In this document: positions 44,301-53,016 of the stretch, in pieces | Layout of the letters: every line of letters starts with the position of its first letter | Position numbering within the stretch: position 1 is the first letter of the stretch | DNA from: JBFHIJ01 sp041596515 | GTDB lineage: Bacteria > Bacteroidota > Ignavibacteria > Kapaibacteriales > UBA2268 | Reading direction: 5' to 3' | Assembly (NCBI GenBank): GCA_041596515.1 | Contig: JBFHIJ010000005.1 | Location: 62,001-126,000 of the forward strand | DNA length: 64,000 nt | Translations under genes and position numbers: made by a program | The notes under the pieces: model-generated | What the model saw: the letters and a program-made list of their open reading frames with translations, nothing else | Databases searched by the model: none | What the model was told of the DNA's origin: nothing

Positions 44301-45494
44301 TTAGAATCGCAAATTCAATCCAAAATTCAAACCTGTTTTCGTAGTTGCATATTGCAGATTGTTTGACTTATATGTCAAAAGGCTAGTTCCGTATCCAAAA
44401 GTTAAAGCGTAAGTATTGGATAATCTATATTCGCCACCAAGATAAGCTGCAAATACAGGACCACGGGACGAACCACCACCATTAACTCTTAAGTAAGGAG
44501 TGATACCTGCCAGTTTGAAATCATTCATCAAATATCTAAAGCTTAGTGCATACCAAAATACGTAAGGATCCTCGTATAAACCTTCTACAGCAGTTGAGAA
44601 ATTATATTCCTCGCGTCCGCCTTCCAGACCGAAAGCAATCTCATCTGATAATTTCATCATTATACCAGCGGCAAAGTTTTTCATTGGATTAAAAACTTGG
44701 CTTGCCTGACCGCTACCGCTTACGTTATAGATACCTCTAAGATGTAATGACCATTCTCGTTCTTGTCTTGCATTGTGTAACGTTTTGACTTCTGCTATTG
44801 AGAAATCGGAATTACCACTTTTCATATCTAATTGAGCATTAGATGCAAATAAAGAACTTTGATTTATATTACCTAATGCAAAGTTAGAAGCATGTCCTTC
44901 ATCATTTGATGAAATGAAGCTGTTTGGCAACTCGGCACGAGCAGAACTTGCGAACACCTCTATCGGCAAATCATTTGTAACAACTTCACTATTAGAATAG
45001 TTTGTTCTTGCTGATTGATTATCTACGATTTCAGTATTGGCAGTATTGGTAAGTGTCTGTAGTTTATCATTGTTTACTGAGCTAATTACAGGAACAGATA
45101 TAGCTTCTGATGAGTTAGCCTCTATAGTATTGGTATCAGTAGAAGCATTGTAAACTAATGGCAAGGTAATTGATAACATTAAAAGCATGAGAGGTGCCGC
45201 AACACGTCTCATAAATCTAGACCAATCAAATCCCAAAGGAGTAATCTTTGGCTTTTGAGCGTAACCTAACTTATTAAACAAGTCAGCTGTTACATTAGGT
45301 GGAGGAGCAAATGCTTCGCTGTCGGATTTGATAGCATCGCGCATGGCTAAAGTTTCCTTTAGCTGAGCCTGCAAATCAGTATCTTTTGCCATTTCGGCGA
45401 AAAGTGACTGCTCATTTGCATTATGAAGCTCTCCATCCATAAGGAGCGAAAGGATTTCCTCTCTGCTTAAATCACTATGATTAAATTTATCCAT
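44301..45494 (-). CDS. RseA-like anti-sigma factor fused to a beta-barrel-like domain
   Basis: 397 residues. The cytosolic start (about 10-60; ILSLLMDGELHNANEQSLFA, AMRDAI) matches the anti-sigma N-terminal pattern of RseA, where LSxLMDGE is conserved. One TM helix at about 98-115 (APLMLLMLSITLPLVYNAS). A Ser/Thr/Asn-rich periplasmic linker (about 118-240) leads to a C-terminal beta-strand-rich domain (about 245-397) with alternating aromatic strands and a final Phe (LNFGLNLRF), as in outer-membrane barrels. It is cotranscribed with the ECF sigma factor just upstream (5-base gap), which is the obvious partner. Proteins that join an inner-membrane helix to an OMP-like domain occur in Bacteroidota sigma loci; how the last domain folds here is open. 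Confidence 0.75.
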   Translation of the reverse strand: MDKFNHSDLSREEILSLLMDGELHNANEQSLFAEMAKDTDLQAQLKETLAMRDAIKSDSEAFAPPPNVTADLFNKLGYAQKPKITPLGFDWSRFMRRVAAPLMLLMLSITLPLVYNASTDTNTIEANSSEAISVPVISSVNNDKLQTLTNTANTEIVDNQSARTNYSNSEVVTNDLPIEVFASSARAELPNSFISSNDEGHASNFALGNINQSSLFASNAQLDMKSGNSDFSIAEVKTLHNARQEREWSLHLRGIYNVSGSGQASQVFNPMKNFAAGIMMKLSDEIAFGLEGGREEYNFSTAVEGLYEDPYVFWYALSFRYLMNDFKLAGITPYLRVNGGGSSRGPVFAAYLGGEYRLSNTYALTFGYGTSLLTYKSNNLQYATTKTGLNFGLNLRF

Positions 45495-45499
45495 AATCG

Positions 45500-46069
45500 T
45501 TATCTGTATTTTGTCAATTCTTTCATATAAGGTGCAAGTATTTCGCGCATCTTCTTTTTTGCTCTAAATATTTTTACTTTAACAGTATCAATATTTGTAT
45601 TCATGATTTCAGCAATTTCGAGATAAGAAAAGCCGTCGTATTCTCTTAAAACAAAGTACTCTCTGTACTCTTCCGGCATTTGTTTCAGTCCCTTTTTGAT
45701 TAGACCTAAGAGCTCTTTTTTATCGGAGGATGATTCATCATCCTGAACGCCCATATAGTCTTCGTAGGATACATCTACATTTTCTTTTCTAACAGCGTTG
45801 ATACACAAATTTCTGGTAATCCTCATCAAAAAGCCGGGAACATTAGTCATTTCTCTATTCTTATCGGCACTTTGGTGAAACTTCAAAAATGCTTCTTGAA
45901 AAATATCATTAGCTTCGTCCTTATCTCCCATAAATCTAAGGCAGTAAGAATATACCTTTCCTGATAGCCTTGCGTATAACTCAGCAAAAGCAAATTCTGC
46001 TGTTTTTCTATCATCGCAGAGCATATAGTATAATTGGGCATCACTATATTCTTCAGTTTTTTTTTGCAT
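45500..46069 (-). CDS. ECF-type RNA polymerase sigma factor
   Basis: 189 residues. Region 2 (about 25-95; FAELYARLSGKVYSYCLRFM, DEANDIFQEAFLKFH) binds the core enzyme and the -10 element. Region 4 (about 125-180; MPEEYREYFVLREYDGFSYL, EIAEIMNTNIDTVKVKIFRA) is the helix-turn-helix for the -35 element. No C-terminal extra domain. Followed closely by its anti-sigma factor. Likely responds to envelope conditions via that membrane protein; autoregulation is possible but no promoter motif was identified. Confidence 0.93.
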   Translation of the reverse strand: MQKKTEEYSDAQLYYMLCDDRKTAEFAFAELYARLSGKVYSYCLRFMGDKDEANDIFQEAFLKFHQSADKNREMTNVPGFLMRITRNLCINAVRKENVDVSYEDYMGVQDDESSSDKKELLGLIKKGLKQMPEEYREYFVLREYDGFSYLEIAEIMNTNIDTVKVKIFRAKKKMREILAPYMKELTKYR

Positions 46070-46114
46070 CTTGTATATATAACAATAAATGGAAATAAAT
46101 GTTACACAAGTCTA

Positions 46115-46140
46115 TAAAAAAAAGCGACTTATTTGTCGCC
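46115..46140 (-). terminator. Terminator of the dapB-DUF1573 operon
   Basis: On the minus strand GGCGAC, AAATAA loop, GTCGC, then eight T. The hairpin includes the stop codon of the DUF1573 gene. Confidence 0.8.
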
Positions 46141-46560
46141 TTTTTGATTTTTATCAAAAAATATTATTTCAAAACTACTTATTGGATCTTCAGCGTTGGA
46201 GTATACATCAAACTCTACCCGCCTTGCATCACCATAAAGACCATGTTTATTAATCGATATATATATCTTTCCTGTTTTGCCGGGTTCTATAGTGCCTTGC
46301 TGCAGTGTGCCGGAAGAGCAGGAACAACTGGCTTCTACTTTCTTGAGTTTTAAAGTAGCATTACCATAATTATGGACAACAACCATAGTGTCAAAAAATT
46401 GACCTTCATGTCCGTAGAGTTCTAACTTTTTAGGACTAAAATCAATAATTGCTTTTGTCGAATCGCAAGGTACACTTTGGCCGTCTATAGCTTGCACCTC
46501 ATTCTCTGCGAACATAGAGAGGTAAGCTATCAAAGGAATTATCAATATTATGTATTTCAT
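46129..46560 (-). CDS. Exported DUF1573-family protein
   Basis: 143 residues from ATG 46560, one base after the dapB stop. It opens with a signal peptide (MKYIILIIPLIAYLSMFA). The mature domain is the Ig-like fold of DUF1573: VVVHNYGNATLKLKKVEASC followed by CSCSSGTLQQGTIEPGKTG, where the Cys pair and the PG turn are family marks. Periplasmic, function unknown, very common in Bacteroidota and relatives. Last gene of the operon after dapB; the functional link is unclear. Confidence 0.85.
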   Translation of the reverse strand: MKYIILIIPLIAYLSMFAENEVQAIDGQSVPCDSTKAIIDFSPKKLELYGHEGQFFDTMVVVHNYGNATLKLKKVEASCSCSSGTLQQGTIEPGKTGKIYISINKHGLYGDARRVEFDVYSNAEDPISSFEIIFFDKNQKGDK

Positions 46561-46561
46561 T

Positions 46562-47296
46562 TTAAGAGCCAATTAAGTCATCAAATACATCTGCAAACGA
46601 ATAAAATCCTTTTTTCTCTGATATCCATTTCGCAGCCATCAACGCACCTTTTGCAAAACCAGTTCTGTTTTTAGCACGGTGAGTTAACTCTATAGCGTCA
46701 GCATCCGAGTCAAAATACACAGTATGCGTTCCTGCGACACTGCCGATTCTGGACGAAGTAACATGAAGTTGTTCTCTATCTATTTTCTCATGACAAGTCT
46801 CTTTTTCTATACTTGTTTTTCTCTCAATGTTGTCCATTAGTATATTTGCAATCGCTATAGCAGACCCACTAGGGCTATCTTTCTTGAGTTTATGATGGAT
46901 TTCATGTACTCCTATATCGTAGTCATTTAAGCTATTAATCAGTTGACCTGAATTTTCCAATAGCTTATAAAACGCCTGCATACCTAAAGAGAAGTTAGAG
47001 CCCCATACGCAAGAGCCATTTGCAGCTTCAGTGTCTGCCTTGAATCTATCTATTTTGTCATACCACCCTGTGGTGCCTATCACAATACTTTTTCCTAACG
47101 AAAGGATTTTATGTAGATTATCTTCGATGGCTCTGTGAGTAGTAAAGTCAATAGCAACATCGAAATCAATTTTATCCAACTCATCCAAATTGTCGGACAA
47201 ATCAAATTTAGCCACGATTTCTACACCCATTTCATTGGCAAGGGAGGCAATCATCTTGCCCATCTGTCCGTAACCAAGTAATACAACTTTAGTCAT
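46562..47296 (-). CDS. dapB: 4-hydroxy-tetrahydrodipicolinate reductase
   Basis: Second step of the diaminopimelate/lysine pathway, NAD(P)H dependent. 244 residues. The nucleotide-binding GYGQMGKM lies at 8-15, FTTHRA and GTTGW occur in the Rossmann half, and the catalytic block EIHHKLKKDSPSGSA (about 150-164) contains the His and the substrate-binding Lys. Slightly shorter than the E. coli enzyme, as in many FCB versions. Three bases separate it from the LolD-like gene upstream, so lolD-dapB-DUF1573 appear to be one operon. Confidence 0.94.
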   Translation of the reverse strand: MTKVVLLGYGQMGKMIASLANEMGVEIVAKFDLSDNLDELDKIDFDVAIDFTTHRAIEDNLHKILSLGKSIVIGTTGWYDKIDRFKADTEAANGSCVWGSNFSLGMQAFYKLLENSGQLINSLNDYDIGVHEIHHKLKKDSPSGSAIAIANILMDNIERKTSIEKETCHEKIDREQLHVTSSRIGSVAGTHTVYFDSDADAIELTHRAKNRTGFAKGALMAAKWISEKKGFYSFADVFDDLIGS

Positions 47297-47299
47297 AAC

Positions 47300-47992
47300 T
47301 TATTCCTTAATAAATCCATCTTCAATAGTAATAATTCTATCCGCTGCATTTGCTATCTCTTTTGAGTGGGTAGCGGTAACTACAGTTATATTGTACTCTT
47401 TTTTAATATTACTGATTAACTCAAGAAAAGCTTCGGAATTTTTAGTATCCAAATTGCCCGTAGGCTCATCGGCAAAAAGAATTTCCGGATCGTTGATTAA
47501 CGAGCGAGCTATAGCAACTCTCTGCTGCTCCCCACCGGATAGCTCACTAGGCTTGTGGTCTAATCTGTGGGAGACGCCTACTTTATCTAATAGTTTTTTC
47601 GCTTTATCTGTCAACTTAGATTTGCCTACGCCGGCAATCATTCCGGGAATCATTACATTTTCTAAAGCATTAAATTCCGGCATCAAGTGATGAAACTGGA
47701 AGATGAAGCCAATGTATCTATTTCTTATCGCAGCTATTTTTTCTTTACTTAACTCAGATATATCATAAGAAGACGAGTCTATATTTAAAAGTATTTTGCC
47801 TGAGTCGTTTTTTTCAAGCGAGCTGATTAGGTAAAGTAACGTACTTTTGCCTGCACCAGATGGTCCGACCAAGGCAAGGTATTCACCTCTGTGAACGTTG
47901 AGAGAAATGCCCTTAATCACTTCGGTAGCTAGCTTCCCATTAGTGTATGACTTATATAAGTCATTAGCTTTTATAATTATATTATTATCCAT
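47300..47992 (-). CDS. LolD-type ABC transporter ATPase
   Basis: 230 residues. Walker A GPSGAGKST (about 43-51), Q-loop FQFHHLMPEFNALENVM, signature LSGGEQQRVAIARSL and Walker B ILFADEPTGNLD. The block PEFNALENVMIPGMI is typical of the LolD/MacB branch, which drives lipoprotein release or related substrate extrusion with a FtsX-like permease. No permease is adjacent, so the partner is encoded elsewhere. First gene of the presumed operon with dapB. Confidence 0.88.
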   Translation of the reverse strand: MDNNIIIKANDLYKSYTNGKLATEVIKGISLNVHRGEYLALVGPSGAGKSTLLYLISSLEKNDSGKILLNIDSSSYDISELSKEKIAAIRNRYIGFIFQFHHLMPEFNALENVMIPGMIAGVGKSKLTDKAKKLLDKVGVSHRLDHKPSELSGGEQQRVAIARSLINDPEILFADEPTGNLDTKNSEAFLELISNIKKEYNITVVTATHSKEIANAADRIITIEDGFIKE

Positions 47993-48004
47993 ACTGCTAA
48001 TATA

Positions 48005-48038
48005 AAAAAAACCGTGGGAATAGCTCTCACGGTTTTTT
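48005..48038 (-). terminator. Terminator of the infC-rpmI-rplT-pheS operon
   Basis: AAAAAACCGTG (48005-48015) pairs with CACGGTTTTTT (48028-48038), loop about 12 bases; a T-run follows on the minus strand. It lies 30 bases past the pheS stop. Confidence 0.9.
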
Positions 48039-48067
48039 ATAAAACATCTATATTGTTCGTTTTAAAT

Positions 48068-49081
48068 TTAGAATTGATTTAAAACTCTAATATCATTTTC
48101 GTAAAGAAGTCTTATATCATCAATGCCAGTTCGGAGCATTGCCACTCTTTCGATACCAAATCCAAAAGCATAACCTGTAAACTCTTCAGGATCAATATTT
48201 CCAGATTTCAGTACGTTAGGATGAACCATCCCACAGCCGGCAATTTCTAACCAACCGGTACCTTTACAAATTTTGCAGCCTTCTCCTCCACACAAGAAAC
48301 AAGTGATATCCATTTCGGCACTTGGCTCTGTGAAAGGGAAGAAAGAAGGGCGGAATCTAAACTTAGAGTTTTCGCCATACATCTTCTTAGCAAAAATCAT
48401 CATAGTGCCTTTCAGCTCAGCAAAGGATACATTTTTATCAATATAAAGCCCTTCGATTTGATGAAACTCAGCAAGAGAGCGAGCATTGATAGCTTCGTTT
48501 CTGTATACTCTTCCCGGCATTATAGATCGAATGGGAGGCTCTTGGCCTTGCATTACTCTGATTTGCACAGGAGAAGTGTGAGTGCGAAGAAGCAAATCTT
48601 TGTCAGATTTGACAAAGAAAGTATCTTGCATATCACGAGCAGGATGATCAGGAGGGAAATTAAGAGCATCAAAATTGTGATAGTCATCTTCAATTTCCGG
48701 CCCTTCCGCTACAGCGAAGCCCATATCCGTGAAAATAGATACCATTTCATCCATAATTTGAAGGACAGGATGGTAAGTACCTCTATTTGAAGATCTTCCC
48801 GGTAGAGAAAGGTCTAAATCGGGAGATTTATCATTATCTTCGGAAAAATTAGCTAAAATAGATTCATAAGTCGATTCGGCAAAACTCTTCAAAATATTAA
48901 GTTCTTTGCCGACAACAGGCTTTAAATCTTTGGGAACATCTTTCATTTTAAGCAAAAGTTGCTGCAGATGACCTTTTTTAACTAAAAACTCAAGCCGGAA
49001 TTGCGTAAGCTCTTCCGGCGTAGAGATATTCTGAAGCTTTTCTTCAATTTTATTCTTTAGGGATCTTATTTCTTCAATCAT
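48068..49081 (-). CDS. pheS: Phenylalanyl-tRNA synthetase alpha subunit
   Basis: Catalytic subunit that charges tRNA-Phe. 337 residues: an N-terminal coiled coil (1-90) for tRNA binding, then the class II core with HPVLQIMDEM, RTHTSPVQIR, FRFRPSFFPFTEPSAEMD and motif 3 GFGIERVAMLRTGIDDIR. Cys residues around 256-268 (CFLCGGEGCKICKGTGW) form a zinc-like cluster seen in some bacterial PheS. Start ATG 49081 with AAGGA upstream. pheT is not downstream in this window: the operon ends at the terminator. Confidence 0.96.
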   Translation of the reverse strand: MIEEIRSLKNKIEEKLQNISTPEELTQFRLEFLVKKGHLQQLLLKMKDVPKDLKPVVGKELNILKSFAESTYESILANFSEDNDKSPDLDLSLPGRSSNRGTYHPVLQIMDEMVSIFTDMGFAVAEGPEIEDDYHNFDALNFPPDHPARDMQDTFFVKSDKDLLLRTHTSPVQIRVMQGQEPPIRSIMPGRVYRNEAINARSLAEFHQIEGLYIDKNVSFAELKGTMMIFAKKMYGENSKFRFRPSFFPFTEPSAEMDITCFLCGGEGCKICKGTGWLEIAGCGMVHPNVLKSGNIDPEEFTGYAFGFGIERVAMLRTGIDDIRLLYENDIRVLNQF

Positions 49082-49114
49082 GATCCTTATCTTGTTTTTA
49101 TTGAAAAAAAAGAA

Positions 49115-49462
49115 TTAAGCAACGGCTTTTTTGCAAATAGCAGCGAAAATTGCAGGTTTGTGCATCGCCAAATCAGCTAAAACTTTACGATTGATAAGGA
49201 TGTTGTTTTTCTTCAATCCATTAATCAAACGAGAGTAAGTAGTGCCATTAATACGAGCAGCAGCATTGATACGAACAATCCAAAGTCTGCGGTATTGGCG
49301 TTTTTTTAACTTACGACCAACGTAAGCATGTTGTAAACCTTTTTCAATGTGATTTTTCGCAACCGTCCAAACATTTTTTCTAGCTCCCCAATAACCTTTG
49401 GCGAGTTTTAAAATTCTTCTGCGTCTACGGTGCGAAGCTACTTTATTGACAGCTCTTGCCAT
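49115..49462 (-). CDS. rplT: 50S ribosomal protein L20
   Basis: 115 residues, strongly basic. Family features: MARAVNKVASHRRRRRILKL, GYWGARKNVWTVA and LWIVRINAAARINGTTYSRL. It is an early-assembly 23S rRNA-binding protein and, in other bacteria, represses its own operon. SD AAAGGTG before the ATG. Between rpmI and pheS. Confidence 0.97.
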   Translation of the reverse strand: MARAVNKVASHRRRRRILKLAKGYWGARKNVWTVAKNHIEKGLQHAYVGRKLKKRQYRRLWIVRINAAARINGTTYSRLINGLKKNNILINRKVLADLAMHKPAIFAAICKKAVA

Positions 49463-49587
49463 TTATACACCTTTGTGTAAATTTAAACAATAAATTTGGC
49501 GTGGGGGGAGCTTCACTTAATTTACCCCTTTAGCCTTTTTTAGAAAGAAAGCGGAAAAACTTTCAGCAAGTAGGTAAGAAGTTAATC

Positions 49588-49785
49588 TTAACCTTGACCC
49601 ATAAGTTTTTTTACTCTTGGCTCATCCACCTTGCAGACATAAGTAAGCTCTCTAAGACCTCTTTTTCTCTTAGGAGTTTTTTTAGTCAATATGTGGCTTG
49701 CATAAGCTTTTGCCCTTTTAAACTTGCCGCTTCCGGTTAATTTGAACCTTTTTTTAGCGGAGCCGTTAGTCTTCATTTTAGGCAT
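49588..49785 (-). CDS. rpmI: 50S ribosomal protein L35
   Basis: 65 residues from ATG 49785, the normal family start (MPKMKTNGSAKKRFKLTG) with AGGAA as SD; an upstream in-frame ATG at 49833 would add 16 unrelated residues and run into a hairpin. Basic, with the motif HILTKKTPKRKRGLR. Second gene of infC-rpmI-rplT-pheS. Confidence 0.96.
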   Translation of the reverse strand: MPKMKTNGSAKKRFKLTGSGKFKRAKAYASHILTKKTPKRKRGLRELTYVCKVDEPRVKKLMGQG

Positions 49786-49816
49786 GGCTTTTCCTATATG
49801 TTTAATATAAAACAAA

Positions 49817-49847
49817 TATCGGTTCTCGACCAATACGAGAACCGATA
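49817..49847 (-). promoter_or_regulatory. Hairpin in the infC-rpmI gap, candidate autoregulatory element
   Basis: TATCGGTTCTCG (49817-49828) pairs perfectly over 12 bp with 49836-49847; loop ACCAATA. It lies 32 bases before the rpmI start and is followed on the minus strand by a T-rich stretch (TTTGTTTTATATT). In E. coli, L20 controls rpmI-rplT through structured RNA in this same gap; here the role is inferred from position. Confidence 0.6.
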
Positions 49848-49875
49848 ATATACAAAAAAGATAAGAAATTTAAAA

Positions 49876-50460
49876 TTAACTTTTCTTAGACTTAAGTGGA
49901 GCAAGAATAACAGATAAGTTTCTGCCTTCGAACTTTATGTTGACATCCACCTTAGCCACATCTTTCATTTCTTCCACAAATCTTTTGAGGAGCTCGCGGC
50001 CAATTTCTTGGTGCGTAATCTCTCTACCTCTAAACAGCACAGAAGCTTTTACTTTATTGCCAGATTCAATAAAATCTCTTGCATGCCTTGTTTTGAAATT
50101 AAAATCGTGGTCTGCAGTTCTCCATTTGAAACGAATTTCTTTCATCTGAGATTGCTGCTGGTTCTTTCTCTGTTGCTTTTCTTTTTTCTGTATTTCATAC
50201 AGAAACTTACCATAATCAATGATTTTGCAAACAGGAGGTTTAGCTTTTGGTGCAATTTCAACCAAATCTAATTCGGCTTCTTCTGCCATAAACAAAGCTT
50301 TCTTTGAATCCATGATGCCAAGCATTTCGCCTTCATCATCAATCAAACGTACTTCTTTTTCTCGTATTTCATCATTAGTACGGTGTTTTTTCTGAGTTGG
50401 TAAAACTCTTCTTCCCCTATTTCCAGGGGCAAAATGCGCAAGTAATAAAATCGGCTTCAA
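49876..50460 (-). CDS. infC: Translation initiation factor IF-3
   Basis: 194 residues. N-domain with RTNDEIREKEVRLIDDEGEM and ALFMAEEAELDLVEIAP; helical linker; C-domain with KEIRFKWRTADHDFNFKTRH and GREITHQEIG. It binds the 30S subunit and checks start codons. The gene has no ATG at its beginning: the best start is TTG at 50460 with GAAGGG upstream, and an ATT lies nine bases further in. infC starting at a rare codon is well known and makes it sensitive to its own product. First gene of the operon. Confidence 0.95.
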   Translation of the reverse strand: MKPILLLAHFAPGNRGRRVLPTQKKHRTNDEIREKEVRLIDDEGEMLGIMDSKKALFMAEEAELDLVEIAPKAKPPVCKIIDYGKFLYEIQKKEKQQRKNQQQSQMKEIRFKWRTADHDFNFKTRHARDFIESGNKVKASVLFRGREITHQEIGRELLKRFVEEMKDVAKVDVNIKFEGRNLSVILAPLKSKKS

Positions 50461-50638
50461 GTAATCCCTTCTCGTTAATTTATAATACTAGAAAAATATG
50501 CGACATATATTATACTGGAATATTTACAAATATATAACAATATATACCAAAAATGCAAATTATTATAGAAGTCTTCTAAAAATTCCCTAAATTTGCCTTA
50601 TTTCGTTTTACAAATTTACGAATTATTATTGGTATAAT

Positions 50639-52171
50639 ATGTCAGAGATTCAAAGAAACGACCAAGAGCTTCGAAGATTAGAAGAATTACAGCTTTTGGA
50701 GGAAGCCGGAATTAACGCTTATCCTTATAGCTTTGATCAAACTCACAGAGCTGATGCTATCTTAGCTGATTTTAATGATGAAAAACCTGAAGAAATGGAT
50801 AATGTAGCCGTTGCAGGTCGTATCATGGCTATGAGAATCATGGGAAAAGCTACTTTCCTTCACATTCTTGACCAGAGCGGTAGAGTTCAAATTTACCTTA
50901 AACGTGACGAACTTCCTGATTTTTACCAGCATATCAAGAAACTTGATATTGGCGATATCATCGGTGTGTCAGGCTATGTGTTCCGCACTAAGAAAGGTGA
51001 GATTTCTATTCATGCTTCTGATGCCAAGTTACTTACTAAATCTTTGAAGCCTCTTCCTATCGCTAAGGTAGAGAAAGACGAAAATGGCAATGAAATAGTT
51101 CATGATGCTTTCGCAGATAAAGAACTTAGATATAGAAAAAGATATATTGATTTGATTGTTAACTCTCAAATTAGAGATACTTTTATCAAACGCTCTAAGA
51201 TTATTTCATACATGAGAAGATTTTTTGATGAAAGAGGATACCTAGAAGTAGAAACTCCTGTTTTGCAGCCTATTTATGGTGGTGCTTCTGCCCGCCCGTT
51301 TATTACTCATCATAATTCTTTGGATATTCCTCTGTATCTTCGTATAGCTACTGAGTTATATTTAAAACGTTTGATTGTAGGCGGATTTGAAGGAGTTTAT
51401 GAAATTAGTAAAAACTTCCGTAATGAAGGTATGGACAAAACTCATAATCCTGAGTTTACCCTAATGGAACTATACGTTGCTTATAAAGACTATAACTGGT
51501 TGATGGATCTCACGGAAGAGCTTTACAGAGGCACTGCAGAAACTGTGCTTGGCACGACTACTGTTACTTTTGATGGCAAAGAGTTTGATCTTTCAAAACC
51601 TTTCCGCAGAGCGAAAATGTTTGACCTCTTCAAAGAATACACAGGTATGGATTTGAAAGGAAAAAACAAAGAAGAACTTAGAAGTGCTGCTAAAGAGCTT
51701 GGAGTAGAAATAGACGAAACTTTCTCTGAAATGAAAATATTGGATGAAATATTTGGAGAAAAAGTAGAGGAACATTTGATTCATCCTACTTTTGTTACTG
51801 ATTATCCAATTGAAATGTCGCCTCTAACTAAAAAGCATAGAGACGAAGAGGGATTAGTTGAAAGGTTCGAGCTCTTTATCAATGGTTCCGAGTATGCTAA
51901 CGCCTACTCAGAGCTTAATGATCCTCGTGATCAGAGAGCAAGACTGGAAGAGCAAGCCCTAAACAGAGCTGCCGGCGACGAAGAGGCTATGATTGTGGAC
52001 GAAGACTTCTTGCAGGCTATCGAAATAGGCATGCCTCCAACTGCAGGTATCGGTATTGGTATAGATCGCCTTGTGATGTTTATGACGAATAATACTTCAA
52101 TCAGAGACGTCCTTTTCTTTCCTCAGATGAAACCTGAGAAACTTAAGAAAGAAGATAAAACTGAAGAATAG
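50639..52171 (+). CDS. lysS: Lysyl-tRNA synthetase, class II
   Basis: Charges tRNA-Lys. 510 residues: OB-fold anticodon-binding domain (about 55-150; VAVAGRIMAMRIMGKATFLH) and class II core with motif 1 (FLEVETPVLQPIYGGASARP near 200-220), motif 2 (FEGVYEISKNFRNEGMDKTH) and motif 3 (GIGIGIDRLVMFMTN). All key residues present; typical length. Monocistronic with a strong terminator. The start ATG lies in an AT-rich context with weak SD. Confidence 0.97.
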   Translation: MSEIQRNDQELRRLEELQLLEEAGINAYPYSFDQTHRADAILADFNDEKPEEMDNVAVAGRIMAMRIMGKATFLHILDQSGRVQIYLKRDELPDFYQHIKKLDIGDIIGVSGYVFRTKKGEISIHASDAKLLTKSLKPLPIAKVEKDENGNEIVHDAFADKELRYRKRYIDLIVNSQIRDTFIKRSKIISYMRRFFDERGYLEVETPVLQPIYGGASARPFITHHNSLDIPLYLRIATELYLKRLIVGGFEGVYEISKNFRNEGMDKTHNPEFTLMELYVAYKDYNWLMDLTEELYRGTAETVLGTTTVTFDGKEFDLSKPFRRAKMFDLFKEYTGMDLKGKNKEELRSAAKELGVEIDETFSEMKILDEIFGEKVEEHLIHPTFVTDYPIEMSPLTKKHRDEEGLVERFELFINGSEYANAYSELNDPRDQRARLEEQALNRAAGDEEAMIVDEDFLQAIEIGMPPTAGIGIGIDRLVMFMTNNTSIRDVLFFPQMKPEKLKKEDKTEE

Positions 52172-52190
52172 ATAATGCTGAATAGAATTA

Positions 52191-52229
52191 AAAAAAGAGT
52201 TACCTGATTTGGTCGGGTAGCTCTTTTTT
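52191..52229 (+). terminator. Terminator of lysS
   Basis: AAAAAAGAGTTACCTG (52191-52206) pairs with CGGGTAGCTCTTTTTT (52214-52229), two G-U pairs, 20 bases after the stop. Confidence 0.9.
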
Positions 52230-52246
52230 AAAATATATACGATATG

Positions 52247-53011
52247 TTAGTTAAGTTCCAATTCTTTGCCTTTACCTATCTTCCTTCGTGAAGCTCTAGC
52301 CTCTTTTTCCATTTTAGATAGTACTTCGAAAAGCAAATCATAGGTCAGGGTTGCATAATTCATATTACTGCGAATATCTTCTGCAGTTTGAATGTACTCA
52401 TCCTTAATCAGCATAGCAGAAGATTTGCCTATAAACTTCTCTATTATATTAGCATTAAGTTCTAAATGGCATTGCATAGCGACAACATTAGTGTTGTAAA
52501 TTATTATTTGATTTTCGCAAGCAGGTGAAGATGCGACAACTCTTGCGCCTTCAGGCAAAGTGAAGGATTCGCTGTGCCAGTGAAAAGCAGTGAAAGAATC
52601 CGGGAAGTATTTGAATATCTTATTATTCCCAAAACCTCTTTTAATATAAACTTGATGCCAACCTATCTCTGGAAGTTTTGCCTTGTAGATTCTAGCTCCT
52701 AAAACTTCGGCAATCATCTGACCACCTAAACAAAAACCTAATACAGGCTTGTCCGCTCCTATCATTTTACGAATGAAGTTCTTTTCGTGTTTGAGCCAAG
52801 GGATAGTACTTTCGTCGTGCACACTCATGGGGCCTCCCAACACTATAAGCCAATCTATTTCCTCAAAAGCAGGCAATGTCGGGTCAAGTGGAAACTTAGT
52901 CACACCGTAATTATGACCTCGCATCTCTAACCAATCAATTATGTTACGTGGTATATCAGACTTCACATGTTGAAAAATGTGAATATTTAACCTCTTCTTT
53001 TTAGCAATCAT
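52247..53011 (-). CDS. Class I glutamine amidotransferase-like protein (GuaA N-domain type)
   Basis: 254 residues from ATG 53011. Nucleophile Cys in LGFCLGGQMIAEVLGA (about 91), a His pair in TAFHWHSESFTLPEGARV and the late His-x-Glu of the triad in MQCHLE. This GATase1 group (GMP synthase glutaminase-like, stand-alone) hydrolyses glutamine or gamma-glutamyl compounds; the true substrate is unknown. It has a basic C-terminal tail (ARASRRKIGKGKELELN). It follows the secreted protein gene with almost no gap, so both are cotranscribed; a TTG at 53020 overlapping that gene is the alternative start. Confidence 0.85.
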   Translation of the reverse strand: MIAKKKRLNIHIFQHVKSDIPRNIIDWLEMRGHNYGVTKFPLDPTLPAFEEIDWLIVLGGPMSVHDESTIPWLKHEKNFIRKMIGADKPVLGFCLGGQMIAEVLGARIYKAKLPEIGWHQVYIKRGFGNNKIFKYFPDSFTAFHWHSESFTLPEGARVVASSPACENQIIIYNTNVVAMQCHLELNANIIEKFIGKSSAMLIKDEYIQTAEDIRSNMNYATLTYDLLFEVLSKMEKEARASRRKIGKGKELELN

Positions 53012-53016
53012 TTCTC

